Assembly (NCBI RefSeq): GCF_002234575.2
Contig: NZ_CP022464.2
Coordinates: forward strand, 2,790,001 to 2,854,000
DNA: 64,000 nucleotides
From: Enterocloster bolteae
Lineage (GTDB): Bacteria > Bacillota > Clostridia > Lachnospirales > Lachnospiraceae
Direction: 5' to 3'
The position numbers and the translations under genes are program-made. Of this stretch, positions 26,307 to 35,190 are shown one piece after another. A model generated the notes under the pieces. It searched no databases. It was not told where the DNA came from and saw only the letters and a program-made list of their open reading frames with translations. Every line of letters starts with the position of its first letter. Position 1 is the stretch's first letter.

Positions 26307-27473
26307 TTATTCGAGGTTGAATGCTACTTCGTCAGTGAGCATCTTCCAGATGACTCTGACAAGTTTGCCAGCACAGTGCCCAAGGGCATTGTAATGAGTC
26401 CGGCCTTCCGCTCTCTTGGCATCATAATAAGCTTTGAAAGTAGCATTGTTTTTTACGACATTGTGAGCTGCATTCATGAGGGCATAGCGTAGCACTTTAG
26501 ATCCTCTTTTGGACATCCTGGTTCTGTGAGCCTGGAAGTTTCCAGACTGATAAACGGTCGGATCCAGTCCAGCAAATGCAAGCAGTTTCTTTGGATTAGA
26601 GAATCGGTGTATATCACCAATCTCACCAAGAATCATTCCGCCATTCACGACACCAATTCCGGGAATGGTCATAATTACAGAGTGCAGGCAGGTGACAAGA
26701 TTTGCCATTTCAAGCTCTGTAGAAAAAAGTTGGCTATCCAGTAACTCGATCTGTTCAATGGTATGAGTTATTTGAATAGATAGAGAACTGTCATTGACAC
26801 CGACAGACTTCTGTGCGAGAACTCTTAATTCTCTGGCTTTATCCTTACCGAAATGGCCGTGGGAAGCAACTTCGAGGGTGTGAGCAAGATGGGTCAAATG
26901 CATAGAAGCAATAGCGTTGGGTGTCGGAGCCTCCTTAAGGACGGCATAGACAGAGTTTTGATGCAAGCCAGACTTAAAGAAGTATTGTAGTTCCGGGAAT
27001 GCCTGGTCTACATAGGAAGTCAGCTGAATTTTTAAGCGTGTACGCTGCTTCACAAGTTTCTGGCGGAATCTACCGAGCTCTTTGAGCTCAATGTAATCCA
27101 GATCCTCTAAGGCCATAAACCGAAGGGAATCCTGCATCATAAGGGTTTTAGCAATCACAAACGTGTCGACTTTATCAGTCTTCGTTTTGCGTACATTATT
27201 TTTACGCATGAACGAAGTCTGGATAGGGTTGAGAACACACACTTTAAAGCCCTTGCTGATGAGAAAACGAACAAGGTTGTCACCGTAGTGTGCCGTTGAT
27301 TCAAGACCTATGATGATACTGTTCTGGTCAAGTGGTGCCAGATGAGAAAGCAGTAGATAGAAGCCATCATAGTTATTAGAAAATTTGAACGGCTCGATGA
27401 GTATTTCGCCGTCGGAAGAAATCGCGGCGGCGAAATGGTTGAGTTTGGCAATATCAATGCCTACGTAAATCAT
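26307..27473 (-). CDS. IS110-family transposase (first copy)
   Basis: A 388-residue DEDD-type transposase. It has a RuvC-like N-terminal domain (YVGIDIAKLNHF, IIGLESTAHYG, TDKVDTFVIAK) and a C-terminal Transposase_20 domain with the serine region (GLDPTVYQSGNF, MSKRGSKVLRYALMNAA). The ATG at 27473 follows GGGAGGT; the open frame further upstream is not used. It appears intact. It lies antisense in the polysaccharide locus between the wall protein gene and the PglE-type gene and would block or weaken transcription across this point. It differs clearly in sequence from the second IS110 at 43149. Confidence 0.92.
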   Translation of the reverse strand: MIYVGIDIAKLNHFAAAISSDGEILIEPFKFSNNYDGFYLLLSHLAPLDQNSIIIGLESTAHYGDNLVRFLISKGFKVCVLNPIQTSFMRKNNVRKTKTDKVDTFVIAKTLMMQDSLRFMALEDLDYIELKELGRFRQKLVKQRTRLKIQLTSYVDQAFPELQYFFKSGLHQNSVYAVLKEAPTPNAIASMHLTHLAHTLEVASHGHFGKDKARELRVLAQKSVGVNDSSLSIQITHTIEQIELLDSQLFSTELEMANLVTCLHSVIMTIPGIGVVNGGMILGEIGDIHRFSNPKKLLAFAGLDPTVYQSGNFQAHRTRMSKRGSKVLRYALMNAAHNVVKNNATFKAYYDAKRAEGRTHYNALGHCAGKLVRVIWKMLTDEVAFNLE

Positions 27474-27690
27474 GAGGTTGTACCTCCCTTTCATAAAGTC
27501 TGATACCGTGATATCCACCAGCAGTTATCATCGTAGACTTGATTGAAATAAGTACTCAGAGCAAACGCTCCGGCAACATCCAGCTAATAAACAATTCAGA
27601 TAAAAGAGATGGCAATACACTCCTGTCGAGTAGTCGAGGCTACAAAAAAACATCAAAAGTCACAGTATCTGAATGTATTAAACCACGAAA
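27474..27690 (-). other. Non-coding 5' end of IS110 (candidate bridge RNA region)
   Basis: About 200 bases upstream of the transposase hold no gene. Members of the IS110 group carry a structured bridge RNA in this left-end region that guides target choice. Short self-complementary pieces are present, but I could not fold it or define the element edge, so the call rests on family knowledge. Confidence 0.4.
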
Positions 27691-27708
27691 CAGAAAAAGA
27701 AAGGAAGT

Positions 27709-29019
27709 ATGTTGTGTTTGCTTCTAACAACATCATACAAGATAAGTATGTTTATTAATGAAAACAATTTTTTTAAGCCAATTTCAAAGCATCAGTATTT
27801 GAGTTCTCCAACCATGCACAGAGAAGAATTGGAATATATGAGGGAAGCATATGAAACCAACTGGATGTCCACAGTTGGTGCCAATATCAATGAAGTGGAA
27901 AAGCAGATGGCTGAGATCATTGGATGCAAATATGCAGTGGCACTGTCCGCCGGAACGGCTGCACTTCACCTCGCGATGAAAGTAGCAGGAGTAAAGCAGG
28001 GAGATAAAGTTTTTTGTTCGGACATGACTTTTGATGCAACAGTCAATCCGGTTGTGTATGAAGGCGGTATTCCTATATTCATTGATACGGAATATGATAC
28101 ATGGAATATGGACCCAGTGGCACTGGAAAAGGCTTTCGAAATATATCCGGATGTAAAGATTGTTGTGGTTGCCCATTTATACGGTACACCGGGGAAAATT
28201 GATGAAATAAAGGCTGTTTGTGATAAGCATGGTGCGGTCATTGTTGAGGATGCAGCAGAGTCTCTTGGTGCGACCTATAAAGGAAAACAAACAGGAAACT
28301 TTGGAAAAGTGGGAATATGCAGTTTCAACGGAAATAAAATCATTACTGGATCAGCAGGCGGAGTGCTCCTGACAGATAGCAAGGAAGAAGCCGAGAAAGT
28401 CAGAAAATGGAGTACGCAGAGTAGGGAAAACGCGCCGTGGTATCAGCATGAGGAGCTTGGCTACAATTACCGGATGAGCAATGTCATTGCCGGTGTAGTA
28501 CGTGGTCAGATTCCGTATCTGAATGAACATATTGCTCAAAAGAAAGCAATTTATGAAAGATACAGAGCTGGATTTAAGGGGCTGCCGGTGCAGATGAATC
28601 CCATTGAGTATGAAAACAGTGAGCCGAACTATTGGCTGTCCTGCTTGATTATCGACCCGGATGCTATGTGCAAGCAGGTGAGGGGAGAGGGAGAAGCTCT
28701 ATATATTCCAAAACATGGAAAGAGCTGTCCGACAGAAATCCTTGATACACTTGCAACACATAACGCAGAAGGGCGTCCAATCTGGAAGCCGATGCATATG
28801 CAGCCAATTTACCGGATGAATGGATTTGTCACAAGAGAGGGTAATGGAAGGGCAAAGACAAATTCGTATATCGCTGGTGATGCTATAGGCAGGGATGGAA
28901 TGCCATTAGATGTCGGTATGGATATTTTCCATAGAGGTTTATGCCTGCCGAGTGACAATAAGATGAAACCAGAACAGCAGGATGTTGTGATTGAGATTAT
29001 AAGAGCTTGCTTTGAATAG
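27709..29019 (+). CDS. DegT/DnrJ/EryC1-type PLP aminotransferase (PglE-like)
   Basis: A 436-residue sugar aminotransferase. Conserved features are YMREAYETNWMSTVGANI, the SAGTAALHLAM loop, VEDAAESLGA, and SFNGNKIITGSAGG with the PLP-binding Lys. The downstream phosphosugar transferase and acetyltransferase point to 4-amination of a UDP-4-keto-6-deoxy sugar, as by PglE. The start is uncertain. The ATG at 27709 has AAAGGAAG upstream; the ATG at 27748 fits the family N-terminus but lacks a site. The nearby IS110 may have altered the original 5' end. Confidence 0.9.
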   Translation: MLCLLLTTSYKISMFINENNFFKPISKHQYLSSPTMHREELEYMREAYETNWMSTVGANINEVEKQMAEIIGCKYAVALSAGTAALHLAMKVAGVKQGDKVFCSDMTFDATVNPVVYEGGIPIFIDTEYDTWNMDPVALEKAFEIYPDVKIVVVAHLYGTPGKIDEIKAVCDKHGAVIVEDAAESLGATYKGKQTGNFGKVGICSFNGNKIITGSAGGVLLTDSKEEAEKVRKWSTQSRENAPWYQHEELGYNYRMSNVIAGVVRGQIPYLNEHIAQKKAIYERYRAGFKGLPVQMNPIEYENSEPNYWLSCLIIDPDAMCKQVRGEGEALYIPKHGKSCPTEILDTLATHNAEGRPIWKPMHMQPIYRMNGFVTREGNGRAKTNSYIAGDAIGRDGMPLDVGMDIFHRGLCLPSDNKMKPEQQDVVIEIIRACFE

Positions 29020-29043
29020 ATTGAATGAGGTGAGGGATTATTT

Positions 29044-29715
29044 GTGGGAAATGTACTAGAGAACGAAGTGAAACCAATACACAAGATGGGAATCTATGAG
29101 AAATATATAAAACGCCCATTAGATTTTATTCTTTCGTTATGTGCAATTCTTGTGTTGTCACCAGTGTTGTTGCTTGTTGCTATTCTGGTGAAAATCAAAT
29201 TGGGTTCACCGGTAATATTCAAACAGGAGCGTCCGGGTCTGTATGGCAAGATATTTAATATGTACAAATTTCGGACGATGACCGATGAAAAAGATGAAAA
29301 CGGAAACCTGCTATCGGATGAAAAACGCCTTACTGGTTTTGGAAAGATGCTGCGTAGTACAAGTTTAGATGAACTGCCAGAATTGTTTTGTATCCTTAAT
29401 GGCTGTATGAGTTGTGTAGGACCCAGACCATTACTTATGAAATATCTCCCAAGGTATAACCAAAGACAACTTAGACGGCATGAGGTTAAGCCAGGTCTAA
29501 CCGGGTATGCACAGGCATACGGCAGAAACAGTCTGACTTGGGAAGAAAAGTTTGAGAAAGATGTCTACTACGTGGAGCACATGAGCCTCTGGCTTGATGT
29601 GATGATTCTGTTCAAAACGGTTGCGGTGGTCTTGAAACGAGAGGGCATTAATAGCGAAACTTCCGCTACAATGGAAGAATTTATGGGAGTGCCTGAAGAG
29701 GAAACAGTTGGATGA
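29044..29715 (+). CDS. Initiating phosphoglycosyl transferase (PglC-like, small)
   Basis: A 223-residue monotopic enzyme that transfers a sugar-1-phosphate from its UDP form to undecaprenyl phosphate, starting the repeat unit. It has one hydrophobic N-terminal hairpin (DFILSLCAILVLSPVLLLVA), the KFRTM motif, the catalytic Asp-Glu pair in SLDELPELF, and GPRPL. The length fits PglC rather than the long WbaP type. It overlaps the acetyltransferase gene (ATGA), as in bacillosamine clusters. Confidence 0.93.
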   Translation: MGNVLENEVKPIHKMGIYEKYIKRPLDFILSLCAILVLSPVLLLVAILVKIKLGSPVIFKQERPGLYGKIFNMYKFRTMTDEKDENGNLLSDEKRLTGFGKMLRSTSLDELPELFCILNGCMSCVGPRPLLMKYLPRYNQRQLRRHEVKPGLTGYAQAYGRNSLTWEEKFEKDVYYVEHMSLWLDVMILFKTVAVVLKREGINSETSATMEEFMGVPEEETVG

Positions 29716-30317
29716 ATACATTGGTAATTCTCGGTGCTAGCGGTCATGGGAAAGTGATTGCTGACATCGGTCTGAAAAACGAATACGAGAACATACTCTT
29801 TCTGGATGATAATGCCACAGGCAAATGTCTTGGTTTCCCAATTGTAGGCACATCCGAAGATTTAGAAAGACTGAATGATGGCAAGACCGATTTCGTGATT
29901 GCTGTTGGCAACAATGCAATTCGCAGACGAATTGCAGAGAGCCACGATGTCAATTGGGTGAAGCTGATTCATCCATCGGCACAGATTGCATTGGGAGTTC
30001 AGATTAGTAAAGGAACCGTCGTTATGGCTGGCGCGATCGTTAATGCCGAAGTAACAATTGGCGAGCATTGCATTGTTAATTCTGGTGCAATTGTGGAGCA
30101 TGACAATGTGCTGGGAGATTTCGTCCATATATCTCCCAATGCTGCACTTGGAGGCACTGTTCATGTAGGCGATAATACCCATATCGGCATTGGCGCTGTG
30201 GTGAAGAATAATATAGATATTTGTAGTAATTGTACGATAGGAGCAGGAACAGTGGTAGTTGAGAATTTGTTTATTGAAGGTACATATGTAGGTACCCCTG
30301 CAAAAATCATCGCGTAG
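29712..30317 (+). CDS. PglD/NeuD-type sugar O/N-acetyltransferase
   Basis: A 201-residue protein with an N-terminal UDP-sugar-binding part (LVILGASGHGKVIADI) and a C-terminal left-handed beta helix of hexapeptide repeats, ending in the acetyl-CoA site (GVGTPAKII-type end). It probably acetylates the 4-amino group of the UDP-amino sugar as the last step to UDP-diacetylbacillosamine. The start overlaps the previous gene. Confidence 0.9.
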   Translation: MNTLVILGASGHGKVIADIGLKNEYENILFLDDNATGKCLGFPIVGTSEDLERLNDGKTDFVIAVGNNAIRRRIAESHDVNWVKLIHPSAQIALGVQISKGTVVMAGAIVNAEVTIGEHCIVNSGAIVEHDNVLGDFVHISPNAALGGTVHVGDNTHIGIGAVVKNNIDICSNCTIGAGTVVVENLFIEGTYVGTPAKIIA

Positions 30318-30380
30318 GGAGGGGGAAAAATGCAGTAGCGTTTGCCTCCATGCTGTGTTCTCTGAAAGGAGGATTGCGGC

Positions 30381-30781
30381 ATGAACATTTTAATGTGCAG
30401 TGTTGGTCGCCGAGGAGAGTTGATCAAGGATTTCAAGCAGTCCGTTGAAGTCGGATCGAAAATCATTTCGACGGACAATAGCCCTATGCACTGGCGGCGT
30501 CTTTGGCAGATAAGGCATACCTGGTGCCACGGATTGACGTACCGGAGTACATCGAAACGCTGCTGGGCATCTGCAAAAAGAGCAGATTCAGTTGGTTGCC
30601 ACCTTTATTGACCCGGAAATTGAGATCCTCTCCAAGCATCGGGCGGAGTTTGCGGCCATTGGCGTGGAGCTGCTGGTTTCTTATGAGGAGACGGCGCACC
30701 TCTGCTTTGATAAGTTTGAGATGTAACAAGCACCTGAAATCCCGTGGTATTCCCACCGTGGAGACTTGGGGTGATTTGTAA
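30381..30781 (+). pseudogene. Remnant of a carbamoyl-phosphate-synthase-like ATP-grasp gene
   Basis: The first 34 codons (MNILMCSVGRRGELIKDF, then IISTDNSP) are the typical N-terminus of ATP-grasp proteins found in polysaccharide loci. The frame is then lost. A second frame reads LADKAYLVPRIDVPEYIETL and a third VATFIDPEIEILSKHRAEFA, each separated by single-base shifts. A final piece (SRGIPTVETWGDL) ends at 30781. Only about a third of the original length remains. No function is expected. Confidence 0.85.
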
Positions 30782-30820
30782 GATGGACGATATTTTGAAA
30801 TTCATATTGGGAGCATTGCG

Positions 30821-32038
30821 ATGAGAAGAATACTATTTTTAACATTATTGGGTTTTACGAATCTTGAAAACCGTGGAATATATCCAGACCTTCTAAGAGA
30901 GTTTGTCAGAAGGGGAGATATTGTTTATGTTGTGTCTCCGATTGAACGAAAGAATAATAAGAAGACACATATTGTAAAAGAGGATTCCTGGGAAATTCTA
31001 AAAGTTAGGACAGGAAATATTCAGCAAACCAACCTTATTGAAAAGGGTATTGCTACAGTCTTACTAGAGCAGCAGTTCATAAATGCTATAAAAAAATACT
31101 ATTCCAACACAAAATTTGATTTAGTCCTGTATTCTACTCCGCCAGTGACATTAGCCAGAGTTGTTGCGTATATCAAGAAAAGGGACAAAGCTTTGAGTTA
31201 TCTCATGCTCAAGGATATCTTTCCCCAGAATTCCATTGATTTGGGGATCTTAAAGAAAACTGGACTTAAGGGCGTGATTTATAAGTATTTCAGCCTGAAA
31301 GAACAAAAACTCTACAAGCTCTCAGATGTGATTGGCTGTACATCAGAAGCAAATATACGATATGTGAAAGAACATGACGAGTTGGATAAAAAGAAAATCA
31401 TTGAGTTTTGTCCCAACTGTTCTGATTGGTATGATTTATCGCTGCCTGATAATGGAAAGAAAGAGGTGCGCAATAAATATGGGTTACCTGTAGATAAGAA
31501 AATTTTTGTCTATGGCGGAAACCTTGGAAGACCACAGGATGTGCCTTTTATCGTGAAGTGTCTTGAAGCGTGTAAGGATATGAAAAATGTCTACTTCCTA
31601 GTCGTAGGAAGCGGTACGGAGAAGCATTATCTCGATGAGTATGTCGAAAAAGAAAGCTGCTCCCATGTTAGAGTGATGGGGCAATTGCCAAAACAGGAAT
31701 ATGATTCAATGGTTGCCTGCTGTGATTGTGGCATTATTTTCTTGGACTACAGATTTACAGTTCCGAATACACCGTCTCGATTATTAGCATACATACAGGC
31801 GGGGATTCCGGTGCTGACCTGTACTGATCCGGCAACAGATGTTGGAGATATCGTTGAAGATAATGGTTTTGGATGGCAATGCACCAGTGACAAGATAGAA
31901 AATTTTGTGCGACTGGTGGAGCATATTGCTAACTTAGATATTGATCCAAGAATGAAAGAAAACGGACTTAAATATTTAGAAGAGAATTATACGCCGAAAG
32001 TAGGATATAAAGCTATTGTGAAGCATTTAAACATATAA
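30821..32038 (+). CDS. Family 4 glycosyltransferase (WbuB-like)
   Basis: A 405-residue GT-B glycosyltransferase with a GT4 C-terminal region (YGGNLGRPQDVPFIV, VGSGTEKHYL, the acceptor-side motif NTPSRLLAYIQAGIPVLT). It resembles WbuB-type transferases, which in known loci add L-N-acetylfucosamine. The three genes for UDP-L-FucNAc synthesis follow directly, which supports that assignment. Confidence 0.85.
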   Translation: MRRILFLTLLGFTNLENRGIYPDLLREFVRRGDIVYVVSPIERKNNKKTHIVKEDSWEILKVRTGNIQQTNLIEKGIATVLLEQQFINAIKKYYSNTKFDLVLYSTPPVTLARVVAYIKKRDKALSYLMLKDIFPQNSIDLGILKKTGLKGVIYKYFSLKEQKLYKLSDVIGCTSEANIRYVKEHDELDKKKIIEFCPNCSDWYDLSLPDNGKKEVRNKYGLPVDKKIFVYGGNLGRPQDVPFIVKCLEACKDMKNVYFLVVGSGTEKHYLDEYVEKESCSHVRVMGQLPKQEYDSMVACCDCGIIFLDYRFTVPNTPSRLLAYIQAGIPVLTCTDPATDVGDIVEDNGFGWQCTSDKIENFVRLVEHIANLDIDPRMKENGLKYLEENYTPKVGYKAIVKHLNI

Positions 32039-32053
32039 GAGGAGGAACTAAAT

Positions 32054-33097
32054 ATGTCCTTATTCAAAGATAAAACCTTAATGATTACCGGTGGCACCGG
32101 TTCCTTTGGAAACGCAGTGTTGAACCGCTTTCTCAAAACAGATATCGGTGAAATTCGTATTTTCTCCCGTGACGAGAAAAAACAAGATGATATGCGTCAT
32201 GAGTTTCAGACAAAAATGCCGGAAGTTGCAGATAAAATCAGCTTTTATATTGGTGATGTCCGAGATATACAATCTATTAAAAGTGCTATGCACGGCGTAG
32301 ACTACATATTTCATGCAGCGGCACTAAAGCAAGTTCCATCCTGTGAATTTTTCCCGATTGAAGCGGTTAAGACAAATGTTCTTGGAACAGAAAATGTGTT
32401 GACTGCGGCAATTGACGATGGTGTAGAAACTGTTATCTGCCTGTCAACGGACAAGGCTGCTTATCCGGTCAACGCAATGGGTACTTCCAAGGCCATGATG
32501 GAAAAAGTCATTGTGGCGAAGAGCCGCACGATAAGCAAAACAAAAATCTGCTGCACCCGATATGGAAATGTTATGTGTAGCCGTGGCAGCGTCATCCCAC
32601 TTTGGATCGAGCAGATTCGTAAGGGGAACGCTATTACATTAACAGATCCTGGCATGACTCGTTTTATTATGTCTCTGGATGATGCGGTTTCTTTGGTCCT
32701 TTTTGCATTTGAACACGGAGAAAGAGGAGATATTTTGGTGCAGAAAGCTTCGGCTTGTACGATTGGGGTTCAGGCAGAGGCAGTGTGCGATTTGTTTGGC
32801 GGCAAAAAAGAAGATATTAAAATTATCGGTATCCGACATGGCGAAAAAATGTATGAGACACTCCTGACCAATGAGGAATGCGCACATGCTATTGATATGG
32901 GGAATTTCTACCGAGTTCCGTGTGACAAGCGTGGCTTGAACTATGATAAGTATTTTATTCACGGAGATACAGAGCGGAATACATTAACGGAATTTAATTC
33001 AAATAATACGGATCTTCTTTCTGTGGAGCAGGTAAAAGAAAAACTGCTAGAGTTGGCATATATCAGAGAGGAACTGCAAAAAGGTAGCGAGCTGTAG
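32054..33097 (+). CDS. CapE/FnlA-type UDP-GlcNAc dehydratase/epimerase
   Basis: A 347-residue SDR enzyme catalysing 4,6-dehydration and 5-epimerisation of UDP-GlcNAc, the first step to UDP-L-FucNAc. It shows the NAD motif TGGTGSFGNAVL, FHAAALKQVPSCEFFP, and STDKAAYPVNAMGTSKA with an active-site Lys. A GAGGAGG site precedes the ATG. It forms an ordered set with the next two genes. Confidence 0.93.
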   Translation: MSLFKDKTLMITGGTGSFGNAVLNRFLKTDIGEIRIFSRDEKKQDDMRHEFQTKMPEVADKISFYIGDVRDIQSIKSAMHGVDYIFHAAALKQVPSCEFFPIEAVKTNVLGTENVLTAAIDDGVETVICLSTDKAAYPVNAMGTSKAMMEKVIVAKSRTISKTKICCTRYGNVMCSRGSVIPLWIEQIRKGNAITLTDPGMTRFIMSLDDAVSLVLFAFEHGERGDILVQKASACTIGVQAEAVCDLFGGKKEDIKIIGIRHGEKMYETLLTNEECAHAIDMGNFYRVPCDKRGLNYDKYFIHGDTERNTLTEFNSNNTDLLSVEQVKEKLLELAYIREELQKGSEL

Positions 33098-33183
33098 AGT
33101 GATAGTGCACTGTGAGTGAAGATAAATAATAGAGAAAAGTGAGACCAAAAAAACACTATGCAGCAGAGGGAGAGCAAATATTT

Positions 33184-34038
33184 ATGAGATTTTTAATACT
33201 TGGCAGCAATGGTATGGCAGGAAATACAATTGCTGTCTATTTGAAAGAAACTGGACACGAAGTATTAGGATATGCAAGGGAGAAATCTTTATATTTTGAT
33301 AGTGTCATTGGTGATGCATATAATACGGTTCAGTTAAAAGAAGTTATAGATTCAGGAAATTTTGATAGTATCATCAACTGTGTCGGACTTTTAAATCAAT
33401 TCGCAGAAAATAACAAACCTGGTGCAGTATTTTTGAATTCTTACCTGCCGCACTATTTGGCGGGAATAACAGAGGGAACATCGATACAGGTAGTTCATAT
33501 GAGTACAGACTGTGTATTTTCTGGAGAAAAGGGAAATTATTTAGAGTCTGATTTTCCAGATGGAAAAACCTTTTATGATCGGACAAAGGCGCTTGGTGAG
33601 TTGAATGATGACAAGAATATTACACTTCGTAATTCAATTGTAGGTCCGGATATTAAGGCAAGCGGTATTGGATTATTGAGCTGGTTTATGAAGCAAAGTG
33701 GCACCATCAATGGATTCACAAAAGCAATGTGGACAGGACAGACAACTGTTCAACTGGCAAAAACAATGGAGTATGTAGCGAAAGAACGCATGGGCGGCTT
33801 ATATAATGCGGTTCCTCATAACTCTATCAGTAAATACGAATTGTTGAAACTGTTCAATAAATACTTGAGGGATAATTCTGTAACAATCAATCCGGTAGAG
33901 GGCATAGTTGCAGACAAGTCCCTTGTTCCGTCCAAGCTGGGGGACGATTTTGAGATACCGAATTATGAACAGATGGTTGCGGAAATGGCACTATGGATGA
34001 GAGCACATAAAGAGATGTATCCGCACTATGAATTGTGA
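33184..34038 (+). CDS. CapF/FnlB-type reductase (UDP-L-FucNAc pathway)
   Basis: A 284-residue SDR protein of the dTDP-4-dehydrorhamnose-reductase type (FLILGSNGMAGNTIAVYL, VVHMSTDCVFSGEKGNY, YDRTKALGE). In this gene order it should carry out the reductase step of UDP-L-FucNAc formation. The cupin domain found in long CapF proteins is missing, as in some homologues. The ATG at 33184 after GAGGGAG is chosen; the frame is open upstream to 33139. Confidence 0.88.
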   Translation: MRFLILGSNGMAGNTIAVYLKETGHEVLGYAREKSLYFDSVIGDAYNTVQLKEVIDSGNFDSIINCVGLLNQFAENNKPGAVFLNSYLPHYLAGITEGTSIQVVHMSTDCVFSGEKGNYLESDFPDGKTFYDRTKALGELNDDKNITLRNSIVGPDIKASGIGLLSWFMKQSGTINGFTKAMWTGQTTVQLAKTMEYVAKERMGGLYNAVPHNSISKYELLKLFNKYLRDNSVTINPVEGIVADKSLVPSKLGDDFEIPNYEQMVAEMALWMRAHKEMYPHYEL

Positions 34039-34065
34039 GAGACATATGATGAGAGAGGAAACGAT

Positions 34066-35190
34066 ATGAGCAAACTTAAATTGATGACGATTGTAGGCAC
34101 TCGTCCGGAAGTCATTAAGATGTCCGCAATAATAAAAAAAGCCCACCAGTATTTTGACCACATTCTTGTACATACAGGTCAGAATTATGATTACGAGCTG
34201 AATAAGATTTTCTTTGATGATCTTGGCTTGAGAGAGCCAGATCATTATCTGGGTGTTGTAGGAGAAAACCTTGGTCAGACAATGGGAAATGTTATCTCCA
34301 AATCCTATGAGCTGATGAGTGCAGTAAAACCCGATGCAATTATTGTCTTGGGAGATACCAATTCCTGCCTCTGTGTTATTTCTGCCAAGAGATTGAAGAT
34401 ACCAGTATTTCACATGGAAGCCGGAAACCGTTGTAAAGATGAGAATCTGCCGGAAGAAGTTATACGTCGCATCGTTGATGTGACGAGCGATATTAATCTC
34501 TGTTATTCAGAACACGCACGGCGGTACATACTTGATAGTGGTGCAAAACCAGAGTACACATTTGTGGTTGGTTCGCCTATGGCGGAAGTTTTGACAGATC
34601 ATAAGGAAAAAATCGACAGCAGTGATGTGCTGAAGCGCTTGGGATTAGAGGCGAAAAAATATATTCTTTTGTCTGCACATAGGGAAGAAAATATAAATAT
34701 CGAAGAGAATTTTTTTTCTCTTATGAATGCAGTTAATGCGATGGCAGAGAAATACGATATGCCTATTCTTTACTCTTGCCATCCGAGAAGTAAGAAATAT
34801 ATTGAGCAGCGTGGGTTTATTTTTGATAAAAGGGTCATTCAGCATCAACCACTCGGATTTTTTGATTACAACAAGCTGCAGCAAAATGCTTTTTGTGTTG
34901 TGTCAGATAGCGGAACGGTGCCGGAGGAGGGTGCATATTTCAAATTCCCGGCAGTATCGGTGCGTACCTCTACGGAAAGACCGGAAGCTATGGATCAGGG
35001 CGTGTTTACAATTGGTTCGATTAGCACAGAACAGGTATTGCAGGCAGTTGAACTTGTAACGGCAATGTATGCCAATGGCGATCTAGCAGCGGAAGTTCCG
35101 TGTTATCAGGACAGAGCTGTGTCTACAAAGGTCATTAAGATCATTCAGAGCTATTCGGGCATTGTCAATAAAATGATTTGGAGAAAATAA
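34066..35190 (+). CDS. UDP-N-acetylglucosamine 2-epimerase type (CapG/FnlC)
   Basis: A 374-residue non-hydrolysing 2-epimerase fold (VGTRPEVIKMSAII, HTGQNYDYELN, MEAGNRCKDENLPEE, SDSGTVPEEG). Third in the CapE-F-G order, it gives UDP-L-FucNAc from the talosamine intermediate. The first base of the next gene follows its stop. Confidence 0.93.
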   Translation: MSKLKLMTIVGTRPEVIKMSAIIKKAHQYFDHILVHTGQNYDYELNKIFFDDLGLREPDHYLGVVGENLGQTMGNVISKSYELMSAVKPDAIIVLGDTNSCLCVISAKRLKIPVFHMEAGNRCKDENLPEEVIRRIVDVTSDINLCYSEHARRYILDSGAKPEYTFVVGSPMAEVLTDHKEKIDSSDVLKRLGLEAKKYILLSAHREENINIEENFFSLMNAVNAMAEKYDMPILYSCHPRSKKYIEQRGFIFDKRVIQHQPLGFFDYNKLQQNAFCVVSDSGTVPEEGAYFKFPAVSVRTSTERPEAMDQGVFTIGSISTEQVLQAVELVTAMYANGDLAAEVPCYQDRAVSTKVIKIIQSYSGIVNKMIWRK

